NCBI GenBank assembly: GCA_029624735.1
Contig: JARSSM010000011.1
Span: forward strand, 136,495-200,494
Direction of reading: 5' to 3'
DNA length: 64,000 bases
Source: Defluviicoccus sp.
GTDB taxonomy: Bacteria > Pseudomonadota > Alphaproteobacteria > Rhodospirillales > Defluviicoccaceae
Below, in pieces: positions 15,783 through 24,041 of this stretch (its first letter is position 1; the number at the start of each line of letters is the position of its first letter). The notes below the pieces were generated by a model. The model saw nothing but the letters and a program-made list of their open reading frames with translations. It was not told the origin of the DNA and did no database searches. A program made the translations under genes and the position numbers.

Positions 15783-16591
15783 CGCGGGCTGGAGCCTGCC
15801 GGCGGGCGCCGAAGCGCGCGATAGATCAGGAACAGCCCGGCCGCGATCATCGGCAGGCTCAAGAGCTGGCCCAGCGTCAGGTTCGGCCCCAAGATGCCGA
15901 TCCAGGCGTCCATCTCGCGGAACCGCTCGGCAATGGTGCGGAAGGTGCCGTAACCGAGAAGGAAGATCCCGGACAGAAGGCCCAGGCGCCTCCGCACCGG
16001 TTCGTTGAGCGCGAGCACGAACAGGAGGACGAACAGGACCACGCCCTCCATGCCGGCCTCGTAAAGCTGGCTCGGATGGCGCGGGTGCGGTCCCCAGCCC
16101 GGGTACACGATCGCCCACGGCACCGTGGCGACCCGGCCGACCAGCTCGTTGTTGATGAAGTTGGCGATCCGGCCCAACCCGAGGCCGATCGGTGCTGCGC
16201 AGGCGATGATGTCGGCGAAGGCGAAAAACGGCAGCCGGAACCGGCGGCAGAAGATCAGCCCGGCGACGATCACGCCTAAGAGGCCGCCGTGAAAGGACAT
16301 CCCGCCGTGCCAGATCTTGAGCGCCGCCACCGGGTTGTCAATAAAGTAGCCCGGCCGGACGAAGAGCACGAAGCCGAGCCGGCCACCCAGCACGACCCCC
16401 AGCGTCGCCCAGGTCAGGAAGTCATCGATGTGAAGCGGCGTCACCAGCGCCGGCGGCCGGCGGCATAACCAGCGGGCGTACAGCCAGCCGCCGATCAGGC
16501 CGGTGAGATAGGCAAGCGCATACCAGCGGATCGCGATCGGCCCGATCTGCACAGCCACCGGGTCGATGACCGGGTAAGGGATGACGAGCAT
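15779..16591 (-). CDS. lgt: Prolipoprotein diacylglyceryl transferase
   Basis: Inner-membrane enzyme that transfers diacylglycerol from phosphatidylglycerol to the lipobox cysteine of prolipoproteins. 270 aa with seven membrane spans. The signature HGGMSFHGGLLGVI and the GRIANFINNELVGR segment with the essential Arg are clear, and the C-terminal HPSQLYEAGMEG is typical. It starts MLVIPYPVIDPVAVQIGPI. Transcribed with the downstream methyltransferase and divergent from ubiK. Confidence 0.95.
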   Translation of the reverse strand: MLVIPYPVIDPVAVQIGPIAIRWYALAYLTGLIGGWLYARWLCRRPPALVTPLHIDDFLTWATLGVVLGGRLGFVLFVRPGYFIDNPVAALKIWHGGMSFHGGLLGVIVAGLIFCRRFRLPFFAFADIIACAAPIGLGLGRIANFINNELVGRVATVPWAIVYPGWGPHPRHPSQLYEAGMEGVVLFVLLFVLALNEPVRRRLGLLSGIFLLGYGTFRTIAERFREMDAWIGILGPNLTLGQLLSLPMIAAGLFLIYRALRRPPAGSSPR

Positions 16592-16832
16592 CGTTCAGGG
16601 CATCCGCTCTCGGCTGGGGAACGCCGTTGGATCGCGCGGACTGCAGCCGCTGCGAGCGCCGGAATGGCAGCGCCGCGCCCTTATAGGCTCGCCATCGAGG
16701 CTGAGCAAGCGGACGCGGGTTGCGGGTCGGGCACCGATGGCCTTAAAAGGGGTGTGCGGGCGTGCGGGCGCTCACAAGGACGGCGCCGCGTGATGGTAGG
16801 CCGGCGTGCCGGTGGCCCGCAGCGGAGGAGGC

Positions 16833-17156
16833 ATGCAGACAAACAACCGTTTTTTCGACGACCTCGCCAAGATGGCAGGCGGCGCGGCATCGGCCCTGGT
16901 TGGGATCAAGCAGGAGCTCGACGCCATGGTCCGGCAGCAGCTCGAGCGCGCCGTCGCCAGCCTCGATCTCGTCACGCGGGACGAATTCGAGGCGGTGCGC
17001 GCACTCGCCACCAACGCCCGCGCGGCGCAGGAAAGCCTGGAACAGCGGGTCGCAGCGCTTGAGGCCCGACTGGGCGCGACCGGCGGGGGAGCAGCGGCGA
17101 AACCGGCCGCCGACGACCTCGCGGGCGGAACCGATGCCTCATCCAGCCCCGGCTGA
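16833..17156 (+). CDS. ubiK: Ubiquinone biosynthesis accessory factor UbiK (BMFP family)
   Basis: Small coiled-coil protein that assists aerobic ubiquinone synthesis and can promote membrane fusion in vitro. ATG 16833 follows GGAGGAGGC. 107 aa: MQTNNRFFDDLAKMAGGAAS, an amphipathic helix with TRDEFEAVRALA and the C-terminal coiled coil LEQRVAALEARLG (to about residue 80), then a low-complexity tail. A GTG 27 bases upstream is less likely. The final codons lie in a 15-bp tandem repeat. Confidence 0.88.
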   Translation: MQTNNRFFDDLAKMAGGAASALVGIKQELDAMVRQQLERAVASLDLVTRDEFEAVRALATNARAAQESLEQRVAALEARLGATGGGAAAKPAADDLAGGTDASSSPG

Positions 17157-17206
17157 GCGATCCCCGGCTGAGACGGCCCCGGCTGAGACGGCCCCGGCTG
17201 AGTTGG
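17147..17206 (+). repeat. Four 15-bp tandem units over the ubiK stop codon
   Basis: Unit CCCCGGCTGAGACGG with small changes at 17147, 17162, 17177 and 17192. Because the period is 15, each unit puts a TGA in the ubiK frame (17154, 17169, 17184, 17199), giving four in-frame stops in a row. Confidence 0.85.
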
Positions 17207-17414
17207 CGCGACCACGGAACGGCGGCCGGCACTTGTCCACAGCTGACGCAAGGAGCCGGGCAAATCGCGGCTTGCGGCCGGCGTTGCAATCTGGCAACCT
17301 AGGCTTAGTACGTGCTTCCCCTATGGTCTCTATATATCGCCCCTCACCGGGCAGGGAAATGCACATGGATCGCTCCCACGCCATATTGATACGGATTCTG
17401 AGACGAGGCGAGGC

Positions 17415-17915
17415 ATGACAAGCTTCCGCGCGGCGAGTGTTCGCGACTCAAGCCCTCTCGATGTGGTCGAGCAGATCGTATCGGCGAACGAGTGGCGCTT
17501 TGACCGGCCCAACGACCAGGAGATCGCGGTCCAGGTGCCGGGCCGGTGGACCGATTACGATTTCTACTGTGCCTGGAACGAAGACGAGGACGCGATGCAC
17601 CTGATGCTGGGCCTCGACATCCGGGTGCCGAAGGAGCGCCGCAACGCGGTCCACGAGCTGATGGCGCTGATCAACGATCGCGTCTGGATGGGCCACTTCG
17701 CGATCTGGCAGGACGAAAGCCTGCTTGTCTACCGGCATGGCCTGCCGCTCAAGGGGACGGCAGGCCCGACGCTGGGGCAGATCGAGGATCTGGTGGAAAC
17801 GGCATTGTCCGAGTGTGACCGCTTCTACCCGGCGTTCCAGCAGGTCATCTGGGGTGGCAGCAGCTCGGCCGATGCGCTCGCGGCGGCGCTGATCGATACC
17901 GTCGGCGAAGCTTAA
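17415..17915 (+). CDS. YbjN-domain protein
   Basis: 166-aa cytosolic protein of the YbjN family, linked in E. coli to stress and motility phenotypes but without a known biochemical activity; the fold resembles type III secretion chaperones. Typical segments are WRFDRPNDQEIAVQVPGRW, HLMLGLDIRVP, ELMALINDRVWMGHFAIW and LVYRHGLPL. SD GAGGCGAGGC precedes the ATG. It leads a short run with proC, seven bases downstream, an order that recurs in alphaproteobacteria. Confidence 0.88.
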   Translation: MTSFRAASVRDSSPLDVVEQIVSANEWRFDRPNDQEIAVQVPGRWTDYDFYCAWNEDEDAMHLMLGLDIRVPKERRNAVHELMALINDRVWMGHFAIWQDESLLVYRHGLPLKGTAGPTLGQIEDLVETALSECDRFYPAFQQVIWGGSSSADALAAALIDTVGEA

Positions 17916-17921
17916 GCGGCA

Positions 17922-18740
17922 ATGCCGGAGCGGTCGTCCGTCCTGTTGGTCGGCTGCGGCCATATGGGCCGGGCGCTGGTGGCCGGCTGGTGCCGAGCCG
18001 GTGGCGACCAGCCCGACATCCGCATCGTCGAGCCCGATCCCGCCCAGGCGGCGCTGGTGGCGCAGGCGTATCCGGTCACGGTCGGCGCCGACTTGCCCGG
18101 TGTCGATGGCGGCCGGGCGACCGATGTCGTCGTTCTTGCCGTCAAACCGCAGGCGATGCCCGCCGTCGTGCCGCTCTATGCCCCGCTAGCGACTAAGAAT
18201 TGTGTGTTTCTTTCGATTGCTGCCGGACGCACGATTTCCTTTTTCGAACAATTGCTCGGCCCGGCAGCGGCCATCGTCCGCGCGATGCCCAACATGCCGG
18301 CGCAACTGCATCGCGGCATCACCGTAGCGTGCGCGAACGCCCGGGTGAGCGAACGCCAGCGGGCGCTGGCACACACGCTGCTGGCGGCGGTCGGCGCGGT
18401 CGAGTGGGTCGCGGACGAGGCCCTGCTCGATCCGGTGACGGCGGTCTCCGGCTCCGGACCGGCGTACGTCTTTTTGCTCGCCGAGTGCCTGGCGGAAGCC
18501 GGCGTCAAGGCCGGGCTGCCGCCAGCGCTGGCCGAACGGCTGGCCCGGGAGACCGTCGCCGGTGCCGGCGCGCTGTTGGACCGCTCAGCCGAGCCGGCGG
18601 CGCGGTTGCGCGCACAGGTGACCAGTCCGGGGGGGACCACCGCGGCGGCGCTTGCCGTCCTCGACGGCCCCGGTGGCCTGCGGACGCTCATGGCCGATGC
18701 GGTCGAGGCGGCGGCGGCCCGCTCGCGGCAGCTGGCATGA
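17922..18740 (+). CDS. proC: Pyrroline-5-carboxylate reductase
   Basis: Last step of proline synthesis, NAD(P)H reduction of 1-pyrroline-5-carboxylate. 272 aa. N-terminal Rossmann motif VLLVGCGHMGRALVAGW, a MPNMPAQLHRGI segment and the C-terminal signature QVTSPGGTTAAALAVLD with VSGSGPAYVFLLAE before it are all diagnostic. It starts seven bases after the YbjN gene. Confidence 0.95.
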   Translation: MPERSSVLLVGCGHMGRALVAGWCRAGGDQPDIRIVEPDPAQAALVAQAYPVTVGADLPGVDGGRATDVVVLAVKPQAMPAVVPLYAPLATKNCVFLSIAAGRTISFFEQLLGPAAAIVRAMPNMPAQLHRGITVACANARVSERQRALAHTLLAAVGAVEWVADEALLDPVTAVSGSGPAYVFLLAECLAEAGVKAGLPPALAERLARETVAGAGALLDRSAEPAARLRAQVTSPGGTTAAALAVLDGPGGLRTLMADAVEAAAARSRQLA

Positions 18741-18755
18741 ACGGCGGCGCCAGGG

Positions 18756-18830
18756 CTGCCCGACCCAAGACTGCCCGACCCAAGACTGCCCGACCCAGGG
18801 CTGCCCGACCCAGGACTGCCCGACCCAGGG
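18756..18830 (+). repeat. Five 15-bp tandem units between proC and the TetR gene
   Basis: Unit CTGCCCGACCCAAGA / CTGCCCGACCCAGGG at 18756, 18771, 18786, 18801 and 18816. It starts 15 bases after the proC stop. The period keeps a frame open across it, so the long upstream extension of the TetR frame is probably not translated. Confidence 0.9.
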
Positions 18831-18873
18831 CCACCAAACAGCGAGCCGCCGGACCAGGAGAGGAACGAAAGGC

Positions 18874-19542
18874 GTGGTTGGACTGGAAACGGATGCGGAG
18901 CGCCTGATCGAGGCCGCGCTCGGCCTCGCCGCGGAAACCGGCTGGCAGCAGCTGTCTCTTGCCGCTGCCGCACAGCGTGCGGGCGTCAGCCTGGTTTCGG
19001 CCTATGAGGCGTTCCCGGACAAGCGCGCGCTCTTCGACGGCATCATCGGCCGGATCGACCGCAGGGTCCTGTTCGATGGTCCGGCAGCGGGCGAAGACTC
19101 CCCGCGCGACCGGCTGTTCGAGATCCTGATGCGCCGCTTCGATGCCCTGCAGGCCGATCGCTCCGGCATGGTCGCGATCCTGCGCGGCCTGCCCATGGAC
19201 CCGCTGGCTGCGCTCGCCGCGGCCCCGGCCCTGGCCCGCTCGGTGGCCTGGATTCTGGAAGCGGCCGGCCTGTCTGCCCAAGGGATCGTCGGCTTCATGC
19301 GCGTCAAGGCGATCGCGCTCGTCTACCTCGCCGCGCTGAGGGTCTGGCTCAACGACGACAGCCCGGACATGGCACGAACCATGGCCATGGTCGACCGCGG
19401 CCTGCGCGAGGCGGAGGGGGTCGCACGCCGCTGTCCCTTCCTGGCACACGCCCCCGGCGATGCCGGCGTGCCCGAATCGGCCGGGGTGGCTCTCCCACCG
19501 AAAGGCGCCGCGGCCGACAGCATCGCGGGTGGCGCGAGCTGA
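18874..19542 (+). CDS. TetR-family transcriptional regulator with COQ9-like C-terminus
   Basis: N-terminal helix-turn-helix domain: ERLIEAALGLAAETGWQQLS, LAAAAQRAGVSLVSAYEAFP. The start chosen is GTG 18874 behind AGGAGAGGAACGAAAGG; 222 aa. The C-terminal half (RVWLNDDSPDMARTMAMVDRGL) resembles the COQ9 family, whose members bind lipids and help ubiquinone synthesis; the fold is shared by both. With ubiK in the neighbourhood a quinone-related role is possible, but a plain repressor is equally likely. Confidence 0.8.
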   Translation: MVGLETDAERLIEAALGLAAETGWQQLSLAAAAQRAGVSLVSAYEAFPDKRALFDGIIGRIDRRVLFDGPAAGEDSPRDRLFEILMRRFDALQADRSGMVAILRGLPMDPLAALAAAPALARSVAWILEAAGLSAQGIVGFMRVKAIALVYLAALRVWLNDDSPDMARTMAMVDRGLREAEGVARRCPFLAHAPGDAGVPESAGVALPPKGAAADSIAGGAS

Positions 19543-19693
19543 ACCGGCCCCGGCCCCGGCCGCCGACTCGTCAAAAAAACAGCGCTGCGCGCGGACTTAT
19601 CGACCACCGCGATCATTGTTTACCGGCGTCGGCAGCCTCTGAGCGCCCGCGATGTTGCGCGGGCACATAGCCATGCTGCGCCTTCGAAGGTCT

Positions 19694-19714
19694 TTTTTGT
19701 GCGCCGCACAAAAA
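19694..19714. promoter_or_regulatory. Perfect palindromic operator before the phasin promoter
   Basis: TTTTTGTGCG and CGCACAAAAA flank one central C: a 21-base perfect inverted repeat, three bases before the -35 box. TGC/GCA-centred dyads before phasin genes are typical sites for the PHA-responsive repressor PhaR, so that is the best guess; the phaR gene is not in the window. Confidence 0.6.
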
Positions 19715-19717
19715 GCC

Positions 19718-19746
19718 TTGACGCCGGTATCAGCCTGAAGAATAAT
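19718..19746 (+). promoter_or_regulatory. Promoter of the phasin gene
   Basis: -35 TTGACG (19718-19723), 17-base spacer, -10 AATAAT (19741-19746). It leaves an untranslated leader of about 50 bases before ATG 19803 and lies directly downstream of the palindrome at 19694-19714. Confidence 0.65.
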
Positions 19747-19802
19747 AGGGTCATCTTTAATCCCGAGGGACGGCGCGCTTGCGGACTGGGGAAGGAACTG
19801 CA

Positions 19803-20279
19803 ATGGCTAATGGAATTCAGAATTTGTTCGACGTTACGAAGTACCTGAAAGACTTCGATCCGACTAAGATGGTCGAAGAATTCAGCAATGCGCTGAAGCA
19901 ATACCGCCTTCCGGGCGTCAACATCGAGGCGGTTGTCGCGAGCCAGAAGAAGAACCTTGAGGCTCTGACGAGTGCCAATCGCGTCGCTTTCGAAGGCTTG
20001 CAGGCTGTTGCCAAGCGGCAGGCCGAGATCCTGCAGGAGACGATGAACGAGGCCTCCAAGGCCGTCGATTCCGTTTCCAAGGCCGGCTCACCGCCGGAAA
20101 TGGCTGCCAAGCAGCTGGAGATCGCGAAGCAGGCGTTCGACAAGGCGATCGGCAACATGCGTGAGCTTGCCGAGATGGTCGCGAAGGCGAACGAGGCTGC
20201 CGCCAGCACGGTCAACACCCGGATCTCCGCCACGCTCGATGAGATCAAGGAACTGGCGCTGAGCTACAAGCAGAGCTGA
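19803..20279 (+). CDS. Phasin family protein
   Basis: Small amphipathic protein that coats polyhydroxyalkanoate granules. 158 aa from ATG 19803, which follows GGAAGGAAC. Begins MANGIQNLFDVTKYLKDFDP and is almost wholly helical with the phasin_2 pattern (NRVAFEGLQAVAKRQAEILQ, AKQLEIAKQAFDKAIGNMRE). No signal peptide. Own promoter, operator and terminator, so it is a single-gene unit. Indicates that the organism stores PHA. Confidence 0.93.
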   Translation: MANGIQNLFDVTKYLKDFDPTKMVEEFSNALKQYRLPGVNIEAVVASQKKNLEALTSANRVAFEGLQAVAKRQAEILQETMNEASKAVDSVSKAGSPPEMAAKQLEIAKQAFDKAIGNMRELAEMVAKANEAAASTVNTRISATLDEIKELALSYKQS

Positions 20280-20310
20280 CTTCTGCCCTCACCCTCTGCT
20301 GACTTTGGAT

Positions 20311-20345
20311 GCGGCCACCCGACCTGGGCGGCCGCTTCTGTTTTT
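20311..20345 (+). terminator. Rho-independent terminator after the phasin gene
   Basis: Stem GCGGCCACCC / GGGCGGCCGC (one mismatch) with a five-base loop, followed by TTCTGTTTTT, 31 bases after the stop codon. Confidence 0.75.
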
Positions 20346-20395
20346 GAGATGCTGCTCTTCCGTCGGCGTTCTTCGAGCACACCCGGGTCTCGTGC

Positions 20396-21700
20396 TCAGA
20401 GCGGCAACCGCAGCCGGGCGCGCAGGCCGCCAGCGGACGAGTCCTCAAGGAAAATCTCCCCACCATGACTACGGGCGACGTCGCGCGCGATCGTCAGGCC
20501 CAGGCCGACGCCGCCGGTGTTCGGGTTGCGCGAGCCCTCAATGCGGAAGAACGGCTTGAACACCCCTTCCCGCTGATCGGGTGGAATGCCGGGGCCGTCA
20601 TCATCGATCACCACTTCGACGGCCTTGCCGCGCCTTAGTGCCTGCACCGTGACTTTGGTTCCACAGCGCGTTGCGTTGTCGAGAAGATTGGTGACGCAAC
20701 GGGTCACCGCACCGGGGCGCAGCGGGAGCACAAGGCCGTCTTCGACGCTGAGCACGATGCTGCCGCCCTTGCGCCGTGCCTGCCGGACCACCTCGGTGAC
20801 GAGCGCGCCCAAATCGCTCACCACCGGCTGCTCGGCACCCTCGCCGCGGGCGAACGCCAGATAGGCTTCCAGCATGCGCTCCATCTCGGCGACGTCTTCC
20901 TTCAGCTCGCGCACCGCCTGGCCCGGCCTCATCATCTCGAGCTGCAGCTTCATGCGCGTCAGCGGCGTGCGCAGGTCGTGCGAAACGCCGGCCAGCATCG
21001 CCGTGCGCTGGTTGATCTGGCGCTGGATCCGATTGCGCATGGCAATAAAGGAGAGCCCAGCCTGCCGAACCTCACGCGCGCCCTCCGGCCGAAACTCGGG
21101 ATCGTCGCGGCCCTTGCCGAAGGCTTCCGCCACCCGCGCCAGGCGGCGCACCGGGCGGATCTGGTTGCGCATGAAAATGGCGGCGACGCCGACCAGCAGG
21201 AGCGAGGTTCCGGCCATCCAGAGGACGAAGATGGAGGTCGTCTTGCTGATCAGGCGCGTGCGCGGCGCTTCGATCCGCAAAATGCCATCGGCCATCTGCA
21301 CCGCCAGCACGACACTGTCGGGATCGGAGCGGGCATCGATCCGGAACGGCTTGGTCACGTTGCGATACAACAGCGCGCGCCGCACCTCGCCCTCGATCGG
21401 CAGCTGATGGTCCTGCACGTTCGGCAGGATGCCGCCAGGCTCAATCGAGGGAACGAGCTCCATCATCGGCGCGGCAACATCGAGCAGCCATTCCCGGCTG
21501 GCCGGATCGGGCAGCGTCTGCACGCCATCCACCAGCACCGCCGCCTCGCCCGCCAGCGCACGGGCGAGCAGCTTGCTGATCTGATCCCAGTGACTTTCGA
21601 AAAAGACGTAGGCGGCCAGGATCTGGGTCGTGATCAAGGGCGCGACCACGATCAGGAGCGCGCGGCTGAGCAGGCTGCGCGGCAGGAAATACTTGAACAT
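20396..21700 (-). CDS. EnvZ-like sensor histidine kinase
   Basis: Membrane sensor kinase, 434 aa. Membrane spans at about 12-34 and 154-178 enclose a periplasmic domain of some 120 residues. HAMP region about 180-230, then the phospho-acceptor His241 in AGVSHDLRTPLTRMK. ATP-binding boxes: NLLDNATR, VIDDDGPGIPPD and GGVGLGLTI. Follows the response regulator by 15 bases, so the two form a two-component system of the OmpR/EnvZ class. The signal is unknown; in alphaproteobacteria such pairs often respond to envelope or osmotic stress. Confidence 0.92.
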   Translation of the reverse strand: MFKYFLPRSLLSRALLIVVAPLITTQILAAYVFFESHWDQISKLLARALAGEAAVLVDGVQTLPDPASREWLLDVAAPMMELVPSIEPGGILPNVQDHQLPIEGEVRRALLYRNVTKPFRIDARSDPDSVVLAVQMADGILRIEAPRTRLISKTTSIFVLWMAGTSLLLVGVAAIFMRNQIRPVRRLARVAEAFGKGRDDPEFRPEGAREVRQAGLSFIAMRNRIQRQINQRTAMLAGVSHDLRTPLTRMKLQLEMMRPGQAVRELKEDVAEMERMLEAYLAFARGEGAEQPVVSDLGALVTEVVRQARRKGGSIVLSVEDGLVLPLRPGAVTRCVTNLLDNATRCGTKVTVQALRRGKAVEVVIDDDGPGIPPDQREGVFKPFFRIEGSRNPNTGGVGLGLTIARDVARSHGGEIFLEDSSAGGLRARLRLPL

Positions 21701-21715
21701 GGCTGAGCTCGCCGT

Positions 21716-22399
21716 TCAGTCCGGTTTCAGAACGTAGCCGCGCCCGCGCACGGTCTGCAGATAGCGCGGCTCGCGCGGGTCGGGTTCGATCTTGCGGCGC
21801 AGCCGGGTCACCTGCACATCGACTGCGCGGTCGCCGCCGGCACCGCCGGTCAGCTCGTTCAGATGCTCGCGGCTCAGCGCAGAGCCGGCGCGCACGGCGA
21901 GCGCCTTGAGGAGCGCCTTTTCGACCGAAGTCAGGCGCACGATCTGATCGCCCTGACGCAGCTCTTCGCGGTCGAGGTCAAACACCACCGCGCCCATCCG
22001 CACCTCCGCCGGCTGCCCTTCCGTCCGCGGCAGGCGGCGCAGGATGTTGGCGATCCGCAACAACAGTTCGCGCGGCTCGAACGGCTTGACGAGATAGTCC
22101 TCGGCCCCGTGCTCAAGGCCGGCGATGCGATCCTCCGGCTCTCCCATCGCCGTCAACATCAAGATCGGCACCTCGCTGCGGCGGCGGAACTCGGCGGCGA
22201 AATCGAGGCCGCTCTCGCCCGGCATCATCAGATCGAGGATGATCAGATCGAACGCCAACGTCGCGAGCTTGGCCCGTGCGTCGGCCGCGGTCGCCGCGGC
22301 CGCCACCACGTAGCCGTGTTCGCTCAAATAGCGGGCGAGCAGCTTGCGCAGCTTGTCGTCATCATCGACGACCAGGATATGCGGTTGATCAGAGCCCAT
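21716..22399 (-). CDS. OmpR-family response regulator
   Basis: 227 aa. Receiver domain with acidic pocket VVDDDDK, phospho-acceptor Asp56 in LIILDLMMPGESG, Thr in MLTAMG and Lys in LVKPFEP. C-terminal winged helix ends in VQVTRLRRKIEPDPREPRYL and TVRGRGYVLKPD. Overlaps the upstream MarR gene by 11 bases and precedes the kinase gene, so all three are one operon. Confidence 0.93.
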   Translation of the reverse strand: MGSDQPHILVVDDDDKLRKLLARYLSEHGYVVAAAATAADARAKLATLAFDLIILDLMMPGESGLDFAAEFRRRSEVPILMLTAMGEPEDRIAGLEHGAEDYLVKPFEPRELLLRIANILRRLPRTEGQPAEVRMGAVVFDLDREELRQGDQIVRLTSVEKALLKALAVRAGSALSREHLNELTGGAGGDRAVDVQVTRLRRKIEPDPREPRYLQTVRGRGYVLKPD

Positions 22400-22994
22400 C
22401 GGCGGGGATCGGCTCCGTGGGCATCGCGAAACGGTTGCGGTCGTCAGGATGGGTCATCGCCTGCAGGACCGCGCGGAAGCCGCGCGCCGCCTCCGGGCCG
22501 GTGGCGGCGAAGGCGGCGGCCAGGTGCTCCGCTTGCCGCTCGCTCAACAGCTGGGCCAATGCCGCTGCCTCCGGCGTCGTGTAAAGCCGCCGCCGCCTGC
22601 GGTCGGCCGGATCGGCCCGCTGGTGAATGAAGCCCTCGCGCATCATTTGCGCCAGCACCGGCGCCAAGCTTTGCTTGGTGATGCGCAAGATGCCGAGCAG
22701 GTCGCTTACCGTGATGCCCGGATGGCGGCCGACGAAATGGAGGACGCGGTGATGGGCGCGGCCGAAGCCGTAGCGGGCCAGCATGGCATCGGCCTCGGCG
22801 GTGAAGTCACGATACGCGAAGAACAGAAGCTCGATGACCGTTTCGACCTCGCGCGGGCTGAACGCCGACGGGCGCCGGGCGCCGCCATCGGCCTGCGCGG
22901 ACTTGGGTATGCCTGCCTCGTGCAACGCCTGCTCGCTCACCCGCAGCACCTTGAAGAGCCGGCCACCGCGAACCCGGCGATTTAAGTCAGCCAC
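22389..22994 (-). CDS. MarR-family transcriptional regulator
   Basis: 201 aa from a GTG start. Winged helix around residues 85-150: HHRVLHFVGRHPGITVSDLL, ILRITKQSLAPVLAQMM and the wing DPADRRRRRLYTTPEA. It opens a three-gene operon with the OmpR/EnvZ pair, an arrangement kept in many Rhodospirillales. It is divergent from ilvE, with under 100 bases between starts, so it may also act on ilvE. Ligand unknown. Confidence 0.88.
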   Translation of the reverse strand: MADLNRRVRGGRLFKVLRVSEQALHEAGIPKSAQADGGARRPSAFSPREVETVIELLFFAYRDFTAEADAMLARYGFGRAHHRVLHFVGRHPGITVSDLLGILRITKQSLAPVLAQMMREGFIHQRADPADRRRRRLYTTPEAAALAQLLSERQAEHLAAAFAATGPEAARGFRAVLQAMTHPDDRNRFAMPTEPIPADGL

Positions 22995-23091
22995 GTTGAC
23001 ATATATGCCGGGCGGTGCTACGGGAGCAAACCTAATCAGCGCCCTCGAACGGCTTTTTAATGTCTCCGGTGCATGCGTGGGGAAACGGCAG

Positions 23092-23997
23092 ATGGCAACC
23101 CAGGCCTATGACGATCGTGACGGTGTGATCTGGCAGGATGGCACGCTTGTGCCCTGGCGGGAGGCCAAGCTGCACGTCCTCAGCCATGGCTTGCACTATG
23201 CTTCGGCGGTGTTCGAAGGCGAGCGCGCCTACGGCGGCACGATCTTCAAGCTGACCGAACATTCAGAACGCCTGGTCGCGTCCGGCCGCATGCTGGGCTT
23301 CGAGATCCCGTGGAGCGTCGACGCCATCAACCGCGCCTGCGAGGAGGTGTGCCGGGCGAACGGCATTGAGGACGGCTATGTCCGGCCGATCGCCTGGCGC
23401 GGCAGCGAGATGATGGGCGTGTCGGCGCAGAACAGCCGCATTCACCTCGCCATCGCCGCCTGGCGCTGGGGCAGCTATTTCGACGAGCAGGCATTCGCCA
23501 AGGGCATCCGCATGAAGACGTCGACGTGGCGCCGGCCGCCGCCGGAGAGCGCGCCCGTGCACGCCAAGGCGACCGGTCTCTATATGATCTGCACGCTCTC
23601 AAAGCACGCCATGGAGGCGCAAGGCTACCACGACGCCCTGATGCTGGACTGGCGCGGCCAGGTGGCCGAGGCGACCGGGGCCAACATCTTCCTCCTCATG
23701 CGCGACGGCCGCCTGCACACGCCGACGCCCGATTGCTTCCTCGACGGCATTACCCGGCGGACCGTCATCGGCCTGGCGCGCGACCGCGGCATCGAGGTCA
23801 TCGAACGGGCGATCCGGCCGGAGGAACTGGCGAACGCGACCGAGGTGTTCCTGACCGGAACGGCCGCCGAGGTAACCCCAGTCGGCGCGATCGACGACTA
23901 CCGCTTTGTTCCCGGCGAGCTCACCCGCACCCTGATGCAGGACTACCGCGCCGCGACCGGCCAGACCGTCAGCAAGGCTGCGGCCACAGCGGCCTAA
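23092..23997 (+). CDS. ilvE: Branched-chain amino acid aminotransferase
   Basis: PLP enzyme making Leu, Ile and Val from their 2-oxo acids. 301 aa from ATG 23092. Class IV fold marks: HGLHYASAVFEGERAY, the PLP lysine in HAKATGLYMIC, and EATGANIFLL with FLTGTAAEVTPV near the C-terminus. D-amino acid aminotransferases share the fold but the overall length and the YVRPIAWRG segment fit IlvE. Confidence 0.93.
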   Translation: MATQAYDDRDGVIWQDGTLVPWREAKLHVLSHGLHYASAVFEGERAYGGTIFKLTEHSERLVASGRMLGFEIPWSVDAINRACEEVCRANGIEDGYVRPIAWRGSEMMGVSAQNSRIHLAIAAWRWGSYFDEQAFAKGIRMKTSTWRRPPPESAPVHAKATGLYMICTLSKHAMEAQGYHDALMLDWRGQVAEATGANIFLLMRDGRLHTPTPDCFLDGITRRTVIGLARDRGIEVIERAIRPEELANATEVFLTGTAAEVTPVGAIDDYRFVPGELTRTLMQDYRAATGQTVSKAAATAA

Positions 23998-24041
23998 GTG
24001 GGACTGCGGCTCAAGCGGGGCGCGGCCGGCATGGCTGCGGG

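Noticed and set aside
18652..18873. Longer TetR protein with CPTQD repeats at its N-terminus
   Set aside because: The extension overlaps proC and translates the 15-bp tandem repeat; GTG 18874 has a good ribosome-binding site and matches the family start.
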